NCBI GenBank assembly: GCA_020629815.1
Contig: JAHDCN010000216.1
Span: 1-5,293 of the forward strand
Reading direction: 5' to 3'
Source: Verrucomicrobiota bacterium
GTDB taxonomy: Bacteria; Verrucomicrobiota; Verrucomicrobiia; Verrucomicrobiales; DEV007
DNA: 5,293 nucleotides
Position numbers and translations under genes: made by a program. Positions within the stretch are counted from its first letter, which is position 1. Every line of letters starts with the position of its first letter. Positions 5,289 to 5,293 of this stretch are shown here, in pieces. Under the pieces are notes generated by a model. The model was not told the DNA's origin. It was given only the letters and a program-made list of their open reading frames with translations, and ran no database searches.

Positions 5289-5293
5289 TTCCT

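Overview
The window looks like an ordinary chromosomal segment from a Gram-negative-type bacterium with exported proteins. Planctomycetota is the best guess, from style rather than any marker gene. The grounds are mid-range GC, long Lys/Ala/Pro-rich low-complexity segments in an exported HlyD-like protein, an exported terpenoid-cyclase-fold (prenyltransferase/squalene-oxidase repeat) protein, and no clear Shine-Dalgarno sequence at any start. Every gene I can support lies on the minus strand, so transcription runs from the right edge to the left edge.

Reading in transcription order: the right edge (5293-5067) holds the end of, or a whole, small unrecognised ORF of 73 codons. Next comes about 240 bp of apparent spacer with an 11-bp tandem duplication. 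A 27-codon single-helix micro-ORF (4827-4744) follows, too short for ordinary gene calling. A 161-bp interval follows with two hairpins that pair better as minus-strand RNA than as plus-strand RNA. Then comes a 502-aa envelope protein (4582-3074): one N-terminal membrane helix, about 270 residues of coiled coil and a C-terminal OmpA-like domain. A clear intrinsic terminator (3012-3048) ends it.

The second half begins with rlmH (3000-2557), the 23S rRNA pseudouridine-1915 N3-methyltransferase and the only gene here that can be named with confidence. After a short AT-rich gap with a good -10 box come a 571-aa HlyD/RND-type periplasmic adaptor (2462-747) and, 19 bp later, an exported prenyltransferase/squalene-oxidase repeat protein (727 to the left edge, truncated by the window). 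These last two probably form an operon.

The genes do not form an obvious pathway. rlmH is housekeeping, and the others are cell-envelope or exported proteins. No mobile element, CRISPR array, tRNA or rRNA was seen. I found no strong case for a new system. The points most worth checking are the Asp-to-Ser change in the OmpA-like domain, the micro-ORF with the structured interval after it, and the adaptor plus terpenoid-cyclase-fold pair with no transporter nearby.
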